DNA of 64,000 nucleotides from Cystobasidium ongulense (Eukaryota; Basidiomycota; Cystobasidiomycetes; Cystobasidiales; Cystobasidiaceae), in the NCBI GenBank assembly GCA_022835595.1, contig BQUP01000004.1:124001-188000 (forward strand), in the 5' to 3' direction. The notes beneath the pieces are model-generated. The model saw nothing but the letters and a program-made list of their open reading frames with translations, was not told where the DNA came from and searched no databases. This document shows, one piece after another, positions 61,362 through 64,000 of this stretch. The position numbers were made by a program, and so were the translations under genes. Each line of letters begins with the position of its first letter. Within the stretch, counting starts at the first letter, position 1.

Positions 61362-62085
61362 ATGAGCGGCGTCGACGTACAAGACCTTAATCCCGTAGTC
61401 ATCGGCAAAAGGACCACAAGAGGTTCTAGAGATGGAGGCGGATCCAATGGCCAAGCAAACGACAAAAAGCAATCAGGAGTAGTCGGTATCGGTGGTAAAC
61501 TAGAAAGTGGAGCCGCTAGAAAGCTCGATGATAATGAGACGAAAGCTCCTAATACCGTTGGCAGAGAGGTTGGAAAGGTGTGCCTTTTTAAGATTAGGCC
61601 ATAGTTGATCTTTGATAAAGACTAATCTATGTAGTCTGCAGGCTATCCAGACTGCTCGCGCAGGGAAAGGATGGGACCAGAAAGATTTGGCTAGCAATCT
61701 GAACATCACAGTGAGTGCCTTTGAGCAGCCCTGCCGTCAGTCTTAGCGATTTAATGAGACATGATCGCAACAGAAATCGGTAGTGGTAGAACTGGAACAG
61801 GGTATACACAAGAAAGACAATCAGCTACTTCAACGTTTAGAGCAAAAACTAGGTGTTTGGCTTACAGGAGGTTCTGATAGAATCGGCACTCCGACTCCGA
61901 AAGCAGAAAAGCAGAAGAAGAAAGCAGCACACGCCAAGACTACTTCGAAGAAAGACCAGGAGAACGTGAACAAAGATGAAGAGAAGAAGGAGTCCGGAGA
62001 TGACGAGAATGTTTCCACTGACGAAGCGGTTGCTATGGATGACAGTGAGACGGACAAGAAAGACACCAAAGCCAAGAAGGTATAG
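61362..62085 (+). CDS. MBF1-like helix-turn-helix coactivator with charged tail
   Basis: Three exons. N-terminus MSGVDVQDLNPVVIGKRTTRGSR (VVIGKR as in MBF1), NTVGREVGK, then AIQTARAGKGWDQKDLASNLNIT, KSVVVELEQGIHKKDNQLLQRLEQKLGVWLTGG, an XRE-type HTH in the MBF1 position. The usual aromatic-Glu (YE.G) before the last helix is here LEQG, and a 65-aa Lys/Glu/Asp-rich tail (KKKAAHAKTTSKKDQENVNKDEEKKESGDDENVS...) follows, unlike the short tail of canonical MBF1. MBF1 bridges TBP and bZIP activators and protects against ribosome frameshifting. This looks like a diverged paralogue. Confidence 0.7.
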
Positions 62086-62756
62086 CATTGAGCTCCAATG
62101 ATTATTATGTAACAGCAGTACTTGATTGCGCAACGCGACTCTGATTCATTTCATGGTTCTGCAGTAGAGATATTCGAGGGTTGGCCTGCGTACCTCTTGT
62201 GGAGACGGCCGGACTTGAACCGAGCTTCCTGGACGTTCCGGCCAGTAACCACGTACAGGCTTAGATGCAGCTCACTGGACGTAGCATGTACATTCTAACG
62301 ATGGGAGCCGGGTCCTGCGTGAGGTCCGATCAACTGTCGAGAGCTCGTTGCTTGCGAGCAGCATCGTGATGTGTCTTATCCGCAATGCAACCTGCCTGCA
62401 CCTGTTCAATTCTGCATCCTGTCGCATGCAAAGGCGACAGGATGCACGGAACAGGTGTAGGCAGGTTGCATTGCGTCAAGGTAGCCTCTCGGTGGAGGAT
62501 TTGGAAACGTTCGAATTGGCAGTTTGCAAGTGAAGGTCCGATTTCGTGCCCAAGGGCGGCCATCAATGGGCGAACTTGCGCGCTACGGTTATTTAGAAGG
62601 AGTGGAGGTGTATGCAAGAAAGGCTGGGTCTTCTGGTAGGTCGAGTCCTGAAATGCACACCGTACTTGCCTGCTGAGCAGTATATCGTCAGGTCGATCAT
62701 CCTGACCTGCACGAGACATCTCCATCATTCACCTATCTCTTCTTCAAACATACAAG
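62086..62756. other. Gene-free stretch with hairpins
   Basis: Contains the 40-bp hairpin (62381-62475) and a smaller hairpin at about 62202-62244 (GGCCGGA...TCCGGCC in either orientation) that includes a tRNA-like B box (GGTTCAAGTCC, minus strand). Overlapping ORFs on both strands (such as 62330-62728 minus) follow from the inverted repeat and are not supported. Confidence 0.5.
62381..62475. repeat. Near-perfect inverted repeat, 40-bp stem
   Basis: Left arm 62381-62425, right arm about 62434-62475, loop ATGCAAAG. The arms pair over about 27 bp (CGCAATGCAACCTGCCTG... with ...GGCAGGTTGCATTGCG, one G-U), then an asymmetric internal loop (AATTC versus CG), then 13 bp (TGCATCCTGTCGC with GCGACAGGATGCA). 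This resembles a small-RNA precursor. No known family recognised. Confidence 0.85.
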
Positions 62757-63345
62757 ATGGCTTCAAGCTCGTCTAAGAATGAAGCGCCCGCAATGACTGG
62801 CTCATGCCACTGTGGTGCCGTGTCCTTCACCAGCACGTCGGTTACGCCTACAATCACAAGCTGCTATTGCAGATGCTGCAGCAAAGTACACGGAGCGCGT
62901 GAGCTGTCGAGACATCTGTTTACAAGAACAAAGCTAAGATACGGGTTCTCGAACAATTATTTATCACGAGTCAACAGCTTTCGCAGCGTTTGCTGATGTC
63001 CCCACTTCCGATATCACGTGGAAAGGTGAAATGACAATCTATGCACCATCGTCCAAAGCAAAGCGTTACTTTTGCAAAGAATGCTATACACCAGTCATGA
63101 TGATCTATTCCGAGATGCCGGAGAATACCTGCGTCTGTGCAACCATCATCGATGAAGAATCACTCGAGAAACCTCTACCCAAATCGAGCATGAACATCTT
63201 TGTAAAGGAGAAAGTCAGTTGGTTCGACATACCTGCAGATAGTGGACCTAGCTATGACACTTTCTCTCCTGAATGGAAGGACAAGTACGAATGGGCTAAA
63301 TCATCTTCAGACGTGGCAAGTGATCTCAAACAATTGAAGATATAG
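62757..63345 (+). CDS. GFA / CENP-V family zinc protein
   Basis: Start MASSSSKNEAPAMTGSCHCGAVSF. CHCGAV and SCYCRCCSKVHGA give the first zinc ligands. A GTGAGC-to-CAACAG intron joins GA to PFAAFADVPTSDITWKGEMTIYAPSSKAKRYFCKECYTPVMMIYSEMP, supplying CKEC. Pattern CxC...CxC..C...CxxC is the GFA domain of glutathione-dependent formaldehyde-activating enzyme and CENP-V. Specific function in fungi is mostly unknown. Length about 170 aa, normal for stand-alone family members. Confidence 0.85.
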
Positions 63346-63478
63346 AAATAGTGTCTCAGATGCAGGAAAGCAATGATTCTGTGGTTACAGACTTCTCTGC
63401 ACTGGAGAGAAATAGGCAATTAATATGAGCTACAAAATATGATGGCTATGCATGATTTGCGAATGAACGTTGGCATTT

Positions 63479-64000
63479 TTAGTCTCTGTTCTTTCCTTTC
63501 TTGTATATGGTAGCGTGACTGAGAAGAAGATATACTGCAAGAAAATTACAAGTCAGCCAAGTCCGTCCACATCCCTAACCCACCAGAAACAACTCACATT
63601 TGAAGCAAAGAAGAGCGAACGGATCCTCTTCAAGCTCCTTAGGGTATGCGGCGCCCAATCTGTAAGCAGCAGCCATGCCCGAAATAACAGCTAGTTCATG
63701 GGCATTGACAAGTGTCCAAGCTGCAGCATACGTGGTGCGCTTCTTTCCGTTAAGCAACCACATCCAAGGAACGACCTTGACGTAGCTAGAATGAAGAGCA
63801 GGGTCAATCTCGAATCCCCATTTTACGCAAGAAAGTAGAAGCTCACTGTGTCCACGAATGCATCAATTGATGCCACCAATCTTCTCTGATAATCTTGTCC
63901 TTGTTAATCTCATGTCTAGACCAAGTGTCCTCATTTTTCTTGTTCAAGAAGATAGTCTGGAAAATGTGTTGTTCGAATGGCATTTTGGCTTCCTTCAATT
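63479..64000 (-). CDS. FAD-dependent oxidoreductase-like protein, 3' end
   Basis: The gene enters from beyond 64000 on the minus strand. Exons give PFEQHIFQTIFLNKKNEDTWSRHEINKDKIIREDWWHQLMHSWTQ, VKVVPWMWLLNGKKRTTYAAAWTLVNAHELAVISGMAAAYRLGAAYPKELEEDPFALLCFK and, after a GTGAGT intron, LYLLLSHATIYKKGKNRD, with stop at 63479-63481. The AAWTLVNAHE.AV.SG.AAAYRLGA.YP phrase resembles the C-terminal part of fungal FAD/NAD(P)-binding oxidoreductases. The N-terminal Rossmann motif is outside the window, so the assignment is tentative. Confidence 0.45.

Noticed and set aside
62330-62728. 132-codon minus-strand ORF through the long hairpin
   Set aside because: It is created by the inverted repeat itself and shows no protein-like pattern outside it.

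Overview
The window is nuclear DNA of an intron-rich filamentous or dimorphic fungus. Basidiomycota is most likely, but I do not assign a class. Genes are packed on both strands with short spacers, and most are split by 45-70 nt GT-AG introns, often with a CTGAC or CTAAC branch site. The markers are fungal: Zn2Cys6 regulator, CFEM-like secreted protein, p67phox-like NoxR, Gin4/Hsl1-type kinase, Yap1801-type clathrin adaptor. I saw no transposon, LTR element, viral relic or CRISPR array.

Layout. 1-9.4 kb: the 3' part of an SR140-like splicing factor, a divergent amidohydrolase-fold protein, a Dpb3/CHRAC-type histone-fold protein, a tRNA-Gly(GCC) interrupted in its D-loop, a HIT protein, an acylphosphatase, a peptide:N-glycanase fused to an L-type lectin domain, and an Fmc1-like ATP-synthase assembly factor. 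9.5-24.9 kb: a ubiquitin-like/BAG co-chaperone, hexameric polyubiquitin, an AP180/Yap1801 clathrin adaptor, an MCT-type transporter, a small lysine-rich protein, an unresolved small locus, a putative WRKY/GCM-like zinc protein, a 2-haloacid-dehalogenase-type HAD enzyme and a DUF4112 membrane protein. 25-33.4 kb: peroxisomal 2,4-dienoyl-CoA reductase ending in SKL, an unknown protein, HEM2, Gtr1/RagA and ARF6.

34-44.5 kb is the accessory-looking part. A Zn2Cys6 regulator is divergent from an FAD-dependent oxidoreductase. An ARF6 pseudogene, a CFEM-like secreted protein, an allantoate-permease-type MFS transporter and a broken piece of the secreted gene follow. The regulator/oxidoreductase promoter and the transporter promoter share a CGGGAAG heptamer. 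The ARF6 pseudogene and its downstream block lead into the start codon of the secreted gene, and a remnant of that start codon sits behind the intact ARF6. This suggests an ancestral ARF6-plus-secreted-gene pair that duplicated and then lost opposite members.

44.7-64 kb: NoxR, BRE1, a RING/TRAF zinc-finger protein, a Gin4/Hsl1-like kinase, a GH26-like secreted hydrolase, a small Pro-rich ORF, an MBF1-like protein, a 40-bp-stem hairpin in a gene-free stretch, a GFA/CENP-V family protein and the 3' end of an oxidoreductase-like gene.

The strongest unusual signal is the tRNA-Gly gene. Removing 63 nt from the D-loop gives a complete 71-nt cloverleaf, and the removed piece has GT...AG ends and a CTGAC branch-like motif instead of lying at the usual 37/38 position.
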